Counted from the stretch's first letter, positions 33,181-42,517 are shown. The stretch: DNA of 64,000 nucleotides from Onstottus_B sp049273855 (GCA_049273855.1 JBASRN010000012.1:1-64000); one strand, 5' to 3'. Numbers and translations: made by a program. Notes: a model not told the origin generated them from the letters alone.

Positions 33181-33891
33181 ATGGCTTTGTATGTGAAACA
33201 GCTTCTGGCGGGTCGCGATTTTGCAGAGTTTGATGCCTTTGCCTCGCAGATGGCAAACTTTGTCTACCTGGTTGGCGACGATGAGCAACGGACGTGCATG
33301 ATTGTCGATCCAGCTTGGGACATACCGGCCATTCTCGACTTCATCGATCGCGAAGAGATGAGATTGACCGGCGCACTTGTCACTCATTACCACCCCGACC
33401 ATGTCGGAGGCGAGATATTCGGTCACAACATATCGGGCTTGGCTGACCTGCTCAATATGCGACCGGTCATTGTCCACGTGAACGAAATCGAATGCGAAGG
33501 AGTGAAACAGGTGACCGGGCTTTCCGACAGCGACTTTCAGAAACACCCCGGTGGAGACGTTGTCGCAATCGGCGATGTCTGTGTTCGGCTCTTGCACACG
33601 CCCGGTCACACACCAGGAAGTCAGTGCTTTCTCGTGGACTCTGTCCTTATTTCGGGCGATACCTTGTTCATAGGAGGTTGCGGCCGAGTTGATCTGCCCG
33701 GCGGCGACCCAACACAGATGTACTACTCACTCACTCAGGTTTTAGGTAAGCTGCCTGATGATACTCTGCTGTTTCCCGGTCACGACTACGCACAAAAGCC
33801 CACGAGCACGATCGCCGAGGAAAAGAGAGAGAATCAGTATCTCCGTATGAGGACCCTCGACGACTGGAAACGCCTGATGGGCGAGCGTTGA
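33181..33891 (+). CDS. MBL-fold hydrolase, glyoxalase II / persulfide-dioxygenase-like
   Basis: The 236-residue protein has an intact binuclear metal site: THYHPDHVGG at about 67-76, HTPGHTPGSQ, SGDTLFIGGCGRVDLPGGD and FPGHDYA. The GGCGRVDLPGGDP loop is typical of the glyoxalase II and ETHE1-like group. ETHE1 enzymes are mononuclear iron persulfide dioxygenases, and glyoxalase II hydrolyses S-lactoylglutathione. Sequence alone does not settle which. The start at 33181 follows AAGGA by 8 nt, and an ATG at 33148 is possible. The gene stands alone, upstream of the chemosensory operon. Confidence 0.88.
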   Translation: MALYVKQLLAGRDFAEFDAFASQMANFVYLVGDDEQRTCMIVDPAWDIPAILDFIDREEMRLTGALVTHYHPDHVGGEIFGHNISGLADLLNMRPVIVHVNEIECEGVKQVTGLSDSDFQKHPGGDVVAIGDVCVRLLHTPGHTPGSQCFLVDSVLISGDTLFIGGCGRVDLPGGDPTQMYYSLTQVLGKLPDDTLLFPGHDYAQKPTSTIAEEKRENQYLRMRTLDDWKRLMGER

Positions 33892-34005
33892 AAGTCACGA
33901 GAATCGGTTGACGGCAAAGCCTCCGAATGACTCTTCTTCAGTACCGCCCCTTGTTAGTTGTTACCGGAGCGGGTTATGCCGGGCAGAAATCGTCGTAGAT
34001 TAGTA

Positions 34006-34033
34006 TTGACTGCTAATCCTTAATAAGGATAAT
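34006..34033 (+). promoter_or_regulatory. Promoter of the chemosensory operon with a palindrome in the spacer
   Basis: TTGACT (34006-34011) and GATAAT (34028-34033) are 16 nt apart. A palindrome ATCCTT-AAT-AAGGAT (34016-34030) lies in the spacer and reaches into the -10 box, so it may be a repressor site. The leader to the mcp start would be about 210 nt. The rest of the 360-nt gap shows no gene and no riboswitch I recognise. Confidence 0.6.
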
Positions 34034-34251
34034 GAGCCCAATTAGTTGGCTGCTCAGTTATCGGTTCTGCTCCCGTCCTGCGCCCCGTCAGGCCCGCTCT
34101 CCGAACATCGATAAACCAGCGTAGGCCTGCCCCTTTTCTGATACAAAAAAGTAAAGTCGACTAGCCTGAGGTTGTGAAGGCAGCCCGGAGTGCATTCGCC
34201 CCATTTCTCTGCCGGTCCTCAGGGTTCAAGATCAAGAAACGGTGAGTATTT

Positions 34252-36573
34252 ATGGACCTGATGGAAGGAAGCAATCGCGCGGGAGAAGGTGATTCTCATT
34301 TAGTGTCGGTTCTCAGCAGAATGGGTTTCAAGTCTCTCAGCGAGAAGCTGACCGTGCTGTCACTGACGTTGCCTTGCTTGTTGAGCCTGATTGTCTTCGC
34401 ATGTGTCTATTTGGGCTTTCACAACACACCGCAACAACAGGTCCTCACTGTTGCTGTGATCAGTGCCAGTGCAATAGGCCTGCTTTCGCTGTTCGGAATG
34501 CTGGGCCTTTCCGTGGTCTTCGGCAAGGGAGTGAGCGTCAGTGAAACCAGGCTCGAAAACCTAGTCGCCGAGCGCAAGCAGTCGGACTTGGTTCACTCCG
34601 CCCTTTACCGCATCGCCGAGATGACAAGTTCGGCAGAGGACCTTCCCGCTTTTTATGACGCTGTCCACAAGATCGTTGGCGGGTTGATGTACGCGGAGAA
34701 TTTCTTCATTGCTGTATACGAGCCTTCGACCGATCTAGTTAGCTTCCCGTGTTTTGTTGATGTCGTCGACACCTCCCCTCAACCACGCAAGTTGAAGCGC
34801 GGAATGACCGAGTACGTATTGCGGACGGGGCAGCCGCTTCTCTCCTCCCGCGAGAGTATAGAGCCTCTCGTTAGGCGGGGGGAGATTGAGGTGATAGGAA
34901 CCATGCCGGCATGCTGGCTGGGCGTTCCTCTCAAACTCGGAGACGAAAGCATCGGCGTGATCGCGGTGCAAAGCTACAGGGAAGATATTGCGTTCGGCGA
35001 GAAAGAAAAGGAAGTCCTCACCTTCGTCTCGCAACATCTGGCAACTGCACTAAATCGTAAGCGCGCCGACGAGGCGTTGCGAAGGAGCGAAGAGAAGTAC
35101 CGCACTATCCTTGAGAGCATCGAGGACGGTTATTACGAAGTCGATCTGGGCGGGAACTTGACCTTCTTCAACGATCCGGTCTGCAAGCTTCACGGATTCT
35201 CACCCGACGAGCTGAAAGGTATGAACAACCGTGACTACATGGATCCAGAAGTAGCGCGTAACGTTCATAAGGAGTTTAACAAGGTCTTTCGTACCGGTGA
35301 GCCGAGCGGCGAATTTTCGTACGCGATAAACCGAAAAGATGGTGAGAAGAGACATGTCGAAGCCTCAATTTCGCTCGTGCGTACTCCCGAGGGCGAGCCA
35401 AACGGATTCCGGGGCATCATACGCGACGTAACCGAGCGCCGAAGGTTAAAGGAATCGTTCGAGCGAAGTATGGACGAATTCCTGTCAATCGTCTCAAAAG
35501 TCTCAGAGGGCGACCTGACCCGCCGGGGTGCCCAAGGAGATGACACGCTGGGAAGAGTTGTTCAGTCGGTTAACAAGATGCTGGATCATTTCAGCACCAT
35601 GCTCACCGAAGTGAAACAGATAGGGTTATCGGTTTCCTCAAGCGCAACGGAAATCCTTGCAGCCGCAGAGCAGATTGCGGTCGGCTCGCAGCGTCAGGCC
35701 GACGAGATAACTAACACCTCGAGCGCCGTAGAAGAGATGGCCGCATCTATGAATCAGGTTTCCAGAAATGCAGAAGCGTCTGCCGAAGCCGCTCGGCGCG
35801 CGCTCGACATGGCCCAGCACGGAGACAAGTCGGTACGCGACACTTCCGAGGCGATGTCAAGGATTGACTCCGCAGTCTTGCAGACTTCCGACAAGATGCG
35901 TCTGCTCGGCGCTCGGAGCTCGGAGATATCCGAGATCATAGACCTGATCAACGACATCTCCGCGCAGACCAACCTGCTGGCGCTTAACGCCGCAATCGAA
36001 GCCGCTCACGCGGGCGAGGCCGGCCTCGGATTCAGCGTTGTGGCGGACGAGATCAGAAAACTGGCCGAGCGCTCGGCTCGCGCCACCAAAGATGTGGCGA
36101 GCTTGATCAAGTCGATCCAGAACGAAACCTCGGAGGCCCTCCTGGCGATGGAAGCCGGTATGAACGAGGTCAAAGGCGGAAGCTCATTAGCGTCGCAAGC
36201 GAGTCGAGCGCTTCAAGATATATCCGCGGCCGTACGCCAGTCATCTGAGCTTATCGAGGAAATCTCGGCAGCCTCCGACGAGCAGGCTCGCGTCACTAGC
36301 AATCTAGCCGGCGCAATGCAAACCATCTCGAGCATTACGCTCGAGACCTCGGCCGGTGCTCACGAGACGGCGCAAACGATTCAGGGCATGGTAGGGCTCT
36401 CGGATCGGCTTAACCGTGCCATTTCGCAATTCCGAGTCCAGGACGACTTCATACATCCGTTCGCCTACGACCCGCCGACTTCAGCAGGCGGAGTTATCGG
36501 GCACAGTTCTCAGTCCTTTCGATTGCGACAAGCTGACCGAGTGCGGGACCAGGGAGGCGCGAGTGACCGTTAG
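34252..36573 (+). CDS. Methyl-accepting chemotaxis protein with cytoplasmic GAF and PAS domains
   Basis: This 773-residue chemoreceptor has two TMs (about 34-56 and 64-90) joined by a loop of only about 7 residues, so no periplasmic sensor exists. Sensing must be cytoplasmic or within the membrane. A GAF domain spans about 115-275 and a PAS/PAC domain about 280-400 (EEKYRTILESIEDGYYEVD; RGIIRDVTERRR). A HAMP-like stretch follows (VSKVSEGDLTRRG). The signalling hairpin at about 470-735 has the conserved tip ISAQTNLLALNAAIEAAHAG. The receptor heads a ten-gene operon. The arrangement recalls PilJ-type receptors that control non-flagellar behaviour, but no motility genes are adjacent. Confidence 0.93.
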   Translation: MDLMEGSNRAGEGDSHLVSVLSRMGFKSLSEKLTVLSLTLPCLLSLIVFACVYLGFHNTPQQQVLTVAVISASAIGLLSLFGMLGLSVVFGKGVSVSETRLENLVAERKQSDLVHSALYRIAEMTSSAEDLPAFYDAVHKIVGGLMYAENFFIAVYEPSTDLVSFPCFVDVVDTSPQPRKLKRGMTEYVLRTGQPLLSSRESIEPLVRRGEIEVIGTMPACWLGVPLKLGDESIGVIAVQSYREDIAFGEKEKEVLTFVSQHLATALNRKRADEALRRSEEKYRTILESIEDGYYEVDLGGNLTFFNDPVCKLHGFSPDELKGMNNRDYMDPEVARNVHKEFNKVFRTGEPSGEFSYAINRKDGEKRHVEASISLVRTPEGEPNGFRGIIRDVTERRRLKESFERSMDEFLSIVSKVSEGDLTRRGAQGDDTLGRVVQSVNKMLDHFSTMLTEVKQIGLSVSSSATEILAAAEQIAVGSQRQADEITNTSSAVEEMAASMNQVSRNAEASAEAARRALDMAQHGDKSVRDTSEAMSRIDSAVLQTSDKMRLLGARSSEISEIIDLINDISAQTNLLALNAAIEAAHAGEAGLGFSVVADEIRKLAERSARATKDVASLIKSIQNETSEALLAMEAGMNEVKGGSSLASQASRALQDISAAVRQSSELIEEISAASDEQARVTSNLAGAMQTISSITLETSAGAHETAQTIQGMVGLSDRLNRAISQFRVQDDFIHPFAYDPPTSAGGVIGHSSQSFRLRQADRVRDQGGASDR

Positions 36574-37066
36574 GCGGCAAGTAGTGGTGTTTAAGATCGG
36601 GGCAGAAGAATTCGCCGTCGACATACTGCTGACAAAGGAAGTTCTTGTCCCACGAGAGATAACGCCGGTACCTGATACTGAGGAGTTTGTTGAGGGCGTG
36701 ATGAATCTCAGGGGAAATCTCTTACCGATAATTGATTTAAGAAAGCGGTTGAGGGCCCGGGCAACGCCAACTCAGCGAGAACACCGCATCGTTATAGCGA
36801 ACATCGATGATCGGACAGCGGGTCTGATTGTCGACGGTGCTTCCGAGGTCATAAGAGTGACTGATGACATGATTGAACCTGTGCCCGACGCCATTTCAGA
36901 GATGGGCGCGGGGTATGTTGAAGGCGTCATCAACGTGAGGAACAGGTTTATTACACTGATCGATCTGCGGAAGGCGCTTTCTGGCGAAGTTCTCAGCGAA
37001 TTGGATTGCGTAATCGAAGCGCTGTCCCGGCTGCGCGAGTTGCCTCCTCCAGCGAAGGCAAGTTGA
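36563..37066 (+). CDS. cheW: CheW-type coupling protein
   Basis: The 167-residue adaptor links the receptor to the CheA kinase. The CheW beta-barrel is seen in VVVFKIGAEEFAVDILLTKE, EGVMNLRGNLLPIIDLRKRL and VEGVINVRNRFITLIDLRKA. The GTG start at 36563 is decided by GGGAGG 5 nt upstream. The gene overlaps the mcp 3' end by 11 nt, so the two are translationally coupled. The protein is slightly longer at the C-terminus than minimal CheW. Confidence 0.92.
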   Translation: MTVRRQVVVFKIGAEEFAVDILLTKEVLVPREITPVPDTEEFVEGVMNLRGNLLPIIDLRKRLRARATPTQREHRIVIANIDDRTAGLIVDGASEVIRVTDDMIEPVPDAISEMGAGYVEGVINVRNRFITLIDLRKALSGEVLSELDCVIEALSRLRELPPPAKAS

Positions 37067-37110
37067 CAACTTGCTTCGCCGGATTGGGTTGTTCGTGAGG
37101 TTATTAGCCA

Positions 37111-37968
37111 ATGCATCACATTGGATCAGAGTTACGCCAGCCGGAAATCCTTTCTGACAGTGAATTCAAGCTGTTCAAGGACCTGATCTACTTCGAGTGT
37201 GGCGTCAGCATTGGAAACGAGAAGCGAACATTTCTCGAGTCAAGGCTAAGGAGAAGGATGGATGATCTCGGCATCCGAAGCGGCTACGAGTACTACTGCC
37301 TCATTAAACACTCGCAGGGAAGATCGCAGGAGCTCCCATCGCTACTCGACACGCTGATGATATGCGAGACCGCTTTCTTCAGGAATCAGCCGCAGTTTGA
37401 CCTGCTTAGGCAAGTGGTCCTACCGGAAATCATCGAGAGGAAGGAACGAGCAGGGACGCGCCTGATTCGCGTGTGGAGCGCGGGCTGCTCGACCGGTCAG
37501 GAGCCATACAGCGCAGTCATCGCGATGCTCGAGTCACTCCCCGAGGCGCAGACATGGACTCTGCGGGTGTTTGCCTCTGATCTTTCGTTTACAGCGCTCG
37601 AGCGCGCGCAAGGCGGAGTTTATAGGGAGGATCAACTGAAAGGAATCGAGCCTGGCTGCATATCGAAATACTTTCGACGCGAGAACGGCCACTATGCCGT
37701 GAGCGATGCGGTAAAGAGACGCGTTATCTTCGACTATCACAATCTGAAGCACGATAACGGGCTTCGTGGTCTGGACGTGGTTTTTTGCAGAAACGTGATG
37801 ATCTACTTTGACGGGAATGAGCAACGGCGCCTTATCGCTCGCTTCGGGAATTGCCTTTTGCCAGGCGGGTATCTCTTTCTTGGTCACGCGGAGAGTTTGC
37901 AAGGTTTGTCGGGCAGATTCTCAATGGTACATCGCAACAAAGGCATTGCCTACAAACTGGAGTCGTGA
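37111..37968 (+). CDS. cheR: Chemotaxis protein methyltransferase CheR
   Basis: The enzyme methylates receptor glutamates with S-adenosylmethionine. The 285-residue protein has the N-terminal helical domain (about 15-75), then ETAFFRNQPQFD, the SAM-binding VWSAGCSTGQEPYS and the late motif DVVFCRNVMIYFD. The length is typical and there are no extra TPRs. It pairs functionally with CheB two genes downstream, so the receptor is probably subject to adaptation. The SD is GAGG with somewhat long spacing. Confidence 0.94.
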   Translation: MHHIGSELRQPEILSDSEFKLFKDLIYFECGVSIGNEKRTFLESRLRRRMDDLGIRSGYEYYCLIKHSQGRSQELPSLLDTLMICETAFFRNQPQFDLLRQVVLPEIIERKERAGTRLIRVWSAGCSTGQEPYSAVIAMLESLPEAQTWTLRVFASDLSFTALERAQGGVYREDQLKGIEPGCISKYFRRENGHYAVSDAVKRRVIFDYHNLKHDNGLRGLDVVFCRNVMIYFDGNEQRRLIARFGNCLLPGGYLFLGHAESLQGLSGRFSMVHRNKGIAYKLES

Positions 37969-37974
37969 GTTCGA

Positions 37975-39729
37975 ATGGATGAGCTGAGCAAAGAAGAGCT
38001 AGAGCAGTTGCTTGAGGTGTTTCGCGAGCAGTCTGTCCGCATTCTTGACGAGATGGGGGACGATCTGCTGGCGCTCGAAGCCGGAGCAGCGGACCCCGAG
38101 ATCATGACTCGACTGCGGAGAGCCGCGCATACGATAAAGGGCGATTCGGCTTGTGTCGGCTTCGAGGGCGTGACCGAGGTAGCGCACCGTATCGAGGATG
38201 TCTTCGACGCGGTTCTGAATGGAGAGGTCAAACTGGAGAGGCGAGTCGTTGACCTGGTGCTGCAGAGCCTCGATGCGCTCCGAGCCGTTGTTGGCGCGGA
38301 GGACGTCACCGATCTTGGCGAGCATACCGTCTCGAGCTTGCTGGCTGGCCTCGGAAAGGTCAGTTCCGAATCTACCGCTTGTGCGATTCACCACGAGGCG
38401 AAGCGGCTGGCAAGGCCGGCGGCGGTAGGATCGGACGCTCAATTGCTGCCCGCGGCGGTCGAGCGAGGCTCAAGGCCCCGTCGAGAGTTTGTCCGCGTCG
38501 AAGCCGGGAAGCTGGATGCGCTTATAAACCTCGCCGGCGAGATGGTGATTGCGCGATCTGTTCTCAACCAGCCAGGTCCAGAGCTTGGTTGCGTGCTCGC
38601 GGCGCATGAGTTGGCAGGCAGCTTCAGCAGCGCCAACGCGCAGATCGGCAAGCTCATATCCGAGCTTCAGAAGAGCGTTCTCAAGATGAGAATGGTGACG
38701 ATCGACAACGTCTTCAAGAGGTTCGCAAGGCCGATGCGCGAGCTTGCAAGCGCGACGGGGAAGCAGATCGAATTTGGGTTCGGCGGCGGTGAGACTGAGC
38801 TTGACCGAGCGCTGGTTGACGTTCTCTATGAACCGCTCCTTCACCTGCTACGAAACGCTATCGATCACGGCCTTGAAGTGACAAACGAACGAATTGCTTG
38901 CAGCAAGCCGGCGGTTGGCCGAATAGCCTTGCGAGCTTATCACGAAGGCAATCAAGTGGTCGTCGAGGTTAGCGATGATGGTCGTGGGCTAGATTCAGCC
39001 AAGCTGAAACAGCGCGCGCTGCAACTCGGCTTGATCTCAAAGCAAGAAGCCGAACAGATGGATGACGAAGACGCGCTCGGGCTGGTTTTTCGCCAGGGCT
39101 TTTCCACCTCCAAGGAACTTACGCGGCTCTCCGGGCGGGGAATTGGCGCGTCGACAGTCAAAAGCGTCGTCGAGCAGCTACGAGGAACTGTCAGCGTCAA
39201 GAGTCAGTCGGGTGTGGGGACGACGTTCGCGCTTCGGATGCCGCTGACGCTCGCAATAATCAGAGCGCTGCTATTTAAGGCCGGGGGGCGGCTGTTTGCT
39301 CTTCCGCTTCTAGTCGTAAGCGAGATAGTTCGTTTGGACGTCAACGAGATCGTGCACATAGATGGCCTCGAGGCGTATAGGCTTCGCGATTGCTTCATCT
39401 CGGTTTTTAGACCGTGTGACGTGCTCGGATTCGAACGGCGCAAAGGCGGCGTCGGCGCTGCCTTGAGGGCCGAAAGCCAACAGTTATTTGGCATGGTCTT
39501 GGCAACCGGATCGAAACGGTATTGTCTGATCGCAGACGAATTGATTGGTGAGCAGGAACTGGTCATCAAGCCGCTTGATAGTCGCTGGTTACAGAACGAC
39601 GCCCTTGCTGGAGCAGCGGTCCTTGGCGACGGCCGAGTGGCGCTGATTATGGACGCTGAGATGCTTTTTCGCCGAGCAGTAAAGCAGGAACGAAATAAAG
39701 GAGCCGCGAGGGAGACTTATGCAGTCTAG
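37975..39729 (+). CDS. cheA: Chemotaxis histidine kinase CheA lacking a P2 domain
   Basis: The 584-residue kinase begins with an Hpt (P1) domain carrying the phospho-acceptor His52 in AAHTIKGDSA. A linker of only about 50 residues follows, so the P2 CheY-docking domain is missing. P3 dimerisation helices begin near FVRVEAGKLDALINLAGEMV. The ATPase (P4) shows HLLRNAIDHGLE as N-box and VSDDGRGLD as G1-box. A CheW-like P5 domain ends the protein. It starts 6 nt after cheR and overlaps cheB by 11 nt. Without P2, phosphotransfer to the response regulators should depend on direct contact with P1. Confidence 0.94.
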   Translation: MDELSKEELEQLLEVFREQSVRILDEMGDDLLALEAGAADPEIMTRLRRAAHTIKGDSACVGFEGVTEVAHRIEDVFDAVLNGEVKLERRVVDLVLQSLDALRAVVGAEDVTDLGEHTVSSLLAGLGKVSSESTACAIHHEAKRLARPAAVGSDAQLLPAAVERGSRPRREFVRVEAGKLDALINLAGEMVIARSVLNQPGPELGCVLAAHELAGSFSSANAQIGKLISELQKSVLKMRMVTIDNVFKRFARPMRELASATGKQIEFGFGGGETELDRALVDVLYEPLLHLLRNAIDHGLEVTNERIACSKPAVGRIALRAYHEGNQVVVEVSDDGRGLDSAKLKQRALQLGLISKQEAEQMDDEDALGLVFRQGFSTSKELTRLSGRGIGASTVKSVVEQLRGTVSVKSQSGVGTTFALRMPLTLAIIRALLFKAGGRLFALPLLVVSEIVRLDVNEIVHIDGLEAYRLRDCFISVFRPCDVLGFERRKGGVGAALRAESQQLFGMVLATGSKRYCLIADELIGEQELVIKPLDSRWLQNDALAGAAVLGDGRVALIMDAEMLFRRAVKQERNKGAARETYAV

Positions 39730-40807
39730 CAAGATTCGAGTGTTGGTCGTAGACGACTCAGCAGTCATGCGCAAGCTCATCTCGAAGTACCTTGAGAAGG
39801 ACCCCGATATCGAAGTGGTCGCAACCGCGATCGACGGTGACTTCGCCTTGAGCAAAGTCGATCAACTCAAGCCTGACGTTGTTACCCTGGACGTCGACAT
39901 GCCCAGGATGGACGGGATCACCGTGCTTGGTCACATCGTAGCGAAGCACGACATCTCCGTGGTTATGCTGAGTTCATTAACTGCGCGCGGCGCTTCTCTG
40001 ACCATGCGCGCATTGGAGAAGGGTGCTGTTGATTTCATTTGCAAGCCCGGCGACCCCTCGCAAATCGGCACGATGGCGGCTGAACTCATCTCGAAGATAA
40101 AAGGCGCCTCGCGAGGAAAGATCGTCGCGGCAAACAACCGGGCCCTCGATATACGAGTCACTAAGACTAGACCGGCCTACGTCCCGCGCGGATCGAAAGC
40201 TCAGAAGATAGTAGCCATTGGGGCGTCTTCGGGTGGCCCGCACGCACTCAGATACCTGTTGCCGAGAATTCCGGCTGATCTGAATGCGTGTTTGTTGATC
40301 GTTCAGCATATGCCTGAGAGCTTCACTTCTATGCTGGCCCGCTGGCTCGACGAGATATGCGATCTCGAGGTCAGAGAGGCTACGGAGGGCGATTTGATCG
40401 CGCCCGGACGGGCGTTAATCGCGCCGGCGTGCGCGCATATGAAGGTACGTCGAGGTCGTTTTGGTTGCGAGGTCAAGCTTGAGCGCAGCGCTGTGGTAAA
40501 TGGCCATATGCCTTCAGTTGATGTGCTGTTTCGATCCGTGGCGGCCGAGTACGGCAAACACGCATTGGGAGTAATCATGACCGGGATGGGAAGCGATGGA
40601 GCCTTGGGCATTGGCGAGATCAAGAAGGCCGGAGGCACGACATTTGGTCAGAATAAAGAGAGCTGCTCGGTGTTCGGAATGCCGCGAGTTGCCATCGAAA
40701 AGGGCTTTGTTGATGAGATCGTGCCGCTCACTGAGATGGCTTCACGTGTAATAGCCGAGGTGGGCAGGGTGTCAGTTGGGGAGGAATGCCATGCGTTCAG
40801 TCGCTGA
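39719..40807 (+). CDS. cheB: Chemotaxis methylesterase/deamidase CheB
   Basis: The 362-residue protein has a receiver domain with acceptor Asp58 (LDVDMPRMDG) and a C-terminal methylesterase. The catalytic triad is intact: Ser170 in GASSGGP, His197 in VQHMP, Asp293 in MTGMGSDGA. It removes the methyl groups added by CheR once CheA has phosphorylated it. It overlaps cheA by 11 nt and the next receiver gene by 17 nt. GGGAG lies a few bases upstream of the ATG. Confidence 0.95.
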   Translation: MQSSKIRVLVVDDSAVMRKLISKYLEKDPDIEVVATAIDGDFALSKVDQLKPDVVTLDVDMPRMDGITVLGHIVAKHDISVVMLSSLTARGASLTMRALEKGAVDFICKPGDPSQIGTMAAELISKIKGASRGKIVAANNRALDIRVTKTRPAYVPRGSKAQKIVAIGASSGGPHALRYLLPRIPADLNACLLIVQHMPESFTSMLARWLDEICDLEVREATEGDLIAPGRALIAPACAHMKVRRGRFGCEVKLERSAVVNGHMPSVDVLFRSVAAEYGKHALGVIMTGMGSDGALGIGEIKKAGGTTFGQNKESCSVFGMPRVAIEKGFVDEIVPLTEMASRVIAEVGRVSVGEECHAFSR

Positions 40808-41198
40808 AGAGCCGGCGGTCTTGAAATCGCCGCTGACCTGTTTGATTGTGGATGATTCCGCGTTCATGCGATTTCATCTGAAGCGAATGATGGATTCGTT
40901 TGACAACGTGGTTGCAAGCGAGGCAGCTAACGGCACTGAAGCCATCAGAGAGTACGGCCGATTGAGGCCAGACATAGTCCTGATGGACATCGTAATGCCC
41001 GGAATCGAAGGTGTCGAAACCGTAAGGCGGATTTGTGACTCGGACCCGGCGGCACGCGTGATAATGATCAGCTCAGTCAGCTATCGGGGAAAGGTCGAAG
41101 AAGCTCTTGCGGCCGGGGCGAAGTGCTTCTTACCGAAACCGGTCACAACCGAACAGCTCAGAAAGGCCATCGAGCAAGTATGCTCGGCGGCAAGTTAA
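40791..41198 (+). CDS. CheY-like response regulator (first)
   Basis: This 135-residue single-domain receiver has the acidic pair in LIVDDSAF, the phospho-acceptor Asp66 (VLMDIVMPG), the switch Ser in IMISSVS and Lys in FLPKPV. The ATG at 40791 follows GGAGG by 6 nt and lies inside the end of cheB, so translation is coupled. It has no output domain. Its target could be a motor or pilus component or the DUF4388 protein of the same operon. Confidence 0.93.
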   Translation: MRSVAEEPAVLKSPLTCLIVDDSAFMRFHLKRMMDSFDNVVASEAANGTEAIREYGRLRPDIVLMDIVMPGIEGVETVRRICDSDPAARVIMISSVSYRGKVEEALAAGAKCFLPKPVTTEQLRKAIEQVCSAAS

Positions 41199-41207
41199 GG
41201 GATAGAC

Positions 41208-41672
41208 ATGAGGTTAGACTTCGTCAAGATCTTCGTTGACTCGACAAGCCTGCTGTTTAAGGAACTCGTGGGTGCATCGGTTGACGTTCCTTCGATAAGC
41301 ATGAAGGCGAGCCCTGTTGCAGGCAGGGAAGTGATGGCTATCATCGGGCTCACCGGAGAGGCCCAGGGTCGGGTGATTTTTGACATGGATTTGTTCACCG
41401 CCGTTCAGCTTGCCGGGCATATGATGGGAGAGCCTTCACCAGGGTTGACGCCGCTGGTTCGCAGCTCGATCGCTGAGCTCGCATCGATGGCCATAGGGCG
41501 CGCGATATCCAGGATAAACGACCAGGGCACCCGGCTGAAAATGAGCCCGCCTACCGTGATCACCGGCGCGAATCTCGTAAGCTATGACCAGTGCCTTGAA
41601 ACGCTGGTGGCGCCGATCAGCACTGCTTATGGCGAAGTGCGAGTCAACGTTACCATTCAGGATTTGGACTAA
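41208..41672 (+). CDS. CheX-like protein with altered phosphatase motif
   Basis: The 154-residue protein has the CheX/CheC-like fold, recognised from PVAGREVMAIIGLTGEAQGR, FDMDLFTAVQLAGHMMGE and SSIAELASMAIGRAISRI. CheX proteins dephosphorylate CheY-P using an E-x-x-N pair. Here the equivalent is Glu90-Leu-Ala-Ser93, so the Asn is replaced by Ser, and the following G-N is G-R. Phosphatase activity is therefore doubtful. It lies between two receiver genes, which keeps a receiver-binding role likely. Confidence 0.85.
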   Translation: MRLDFVKIFVDSTSLLFKELVGASVDVPSISMKASPVAGREVMAIIGLTGEAQGRVIFDMDLFTAVQLAGHMMGEPSPGLTPLVRSSIAELASMAIGRAISRINDQGTRLKMSPPTVITGANLVSYDQCLETLVAPISTAYGEVRVNVTIQDLD

Positions 41673-41685
41673 AGAGGAGCGCCCA

Positions 41686-42507
41686 ATGACACAGAAGCCT
41701 GAAGAAATACTGACAATTTTCTCGAAGAGCGAAGAGCTACTCGAGCTATTCAGGAGGGGCAAGGCATTCACCGAGGAACTTATGTGCGAGAACGAACGGC
41801 TTCGCTATCGCGTGATCCATCTCGAGACTGAGAAACTTGATCTCTCAGACATGCTGATGAAAGAAATCGAGCGCGTCAGGCTTGAGAATAAACAGCTTGC
41901 GCAGAAGATAGACTTCCTGGACGGCCGCTTTCACGAGGTTGAAGAAGAAAACAAGGACTTCGCGCTTCGTTACGTCGAGGTTGAGGAGCAGAACGAAAGC
42001 CTCGCAAACTTGTACGTAGCGAGCTACAGGCTTCACTCAACGCTCGATCCGGCGGAAGTAGTTGAGTGCATTAAGGAAATCCTGGTGAATATGGTCGGGT
42101 CGGAGGAGTTCGGCCTCTTCGTTGTGGATGAGGAGACCAGCGAACTGGTGCTTGCCGGCTACGAAGGCGAGATTGCTCAACGAGTGGAGAAGGGAAGGGT
42201 CCCGCTAGGCGAGGGCCTTGAGGGGATGGTAGCAGAAACCGGCGATCCCTTCTTCACAGAAGACGCAAGCGACGGGGGTGAGGTCTGTGCCTGCATACCA
42301 CTTAAAATCAAGGAGCGTGTGGTCGGCGTCATAGCAATGTACAAGCTGCTGGCGCATAAGGCAGGTCTGACACCGCTGGATCATAAGCTTCTCGAGCTTC
42401 TGGCGGGACATGCGGCGAGCGCAATCGTAAGCTCAAAGCTCTTCGCGCAAGCCGATCGCAAGCTCCGGACGATGGAAGGCTTCATAAGCCTGTTGCGCAC
42501 ACAGTGA
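41686..42507 (+). CDS. Coiled-coil plus GAF domain protein
   Basis: The 273-residue protein has a long coiled coil at about residues 15-110 (heptads in LRYRVIHLETEKLDLSDML and RLENKQLAQKIDFLDG). A GAF domain follows at about 120-260 with FGLFVVDEETSELVLAGYEG and ACIPLKIKERVVGVIAMY. No kinase, cyclase or DNA-binding domain follows. AGAGGAG lies about 6 nt upstream of the ATG. It may act as a cytoplasmic sensor or scaffold that tunes the chemosensory array. The ligand is unknown. Confidence 0.85.
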   Translation: MTQKPEEILTIFSKSEELLELFRRGKAFTEELMCENERLRYRVIHLETEKLDLSDMLMKEIERVRLENKQLAQKIDFLDGRFHEVEEENKDFALRYVEVEEQNESLANLYVASYRLHSTLDPAEVVECIKEILVNMVGSEEFGLFVVDEETSELVLAGYEGEIAQRVEKGRVPLGEGLEGMVAETGDPFFTEDASDGGEVCACIPLKIKERVVGVIAMYKLLAHKAGLTPLDHKLLELLAGHAASAIVSSKLFAQADRKLRTMEGFISLLRTQ

Positions 42508-42517
42508 AGGAGGAATG

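Noticed and set aside
34034..34251. Possible riboswitch in the long mcp leader
   Set aside because: No conserved core of c-di-GMP, SAM, TPP or cobalamin riboswitches could be recognised.
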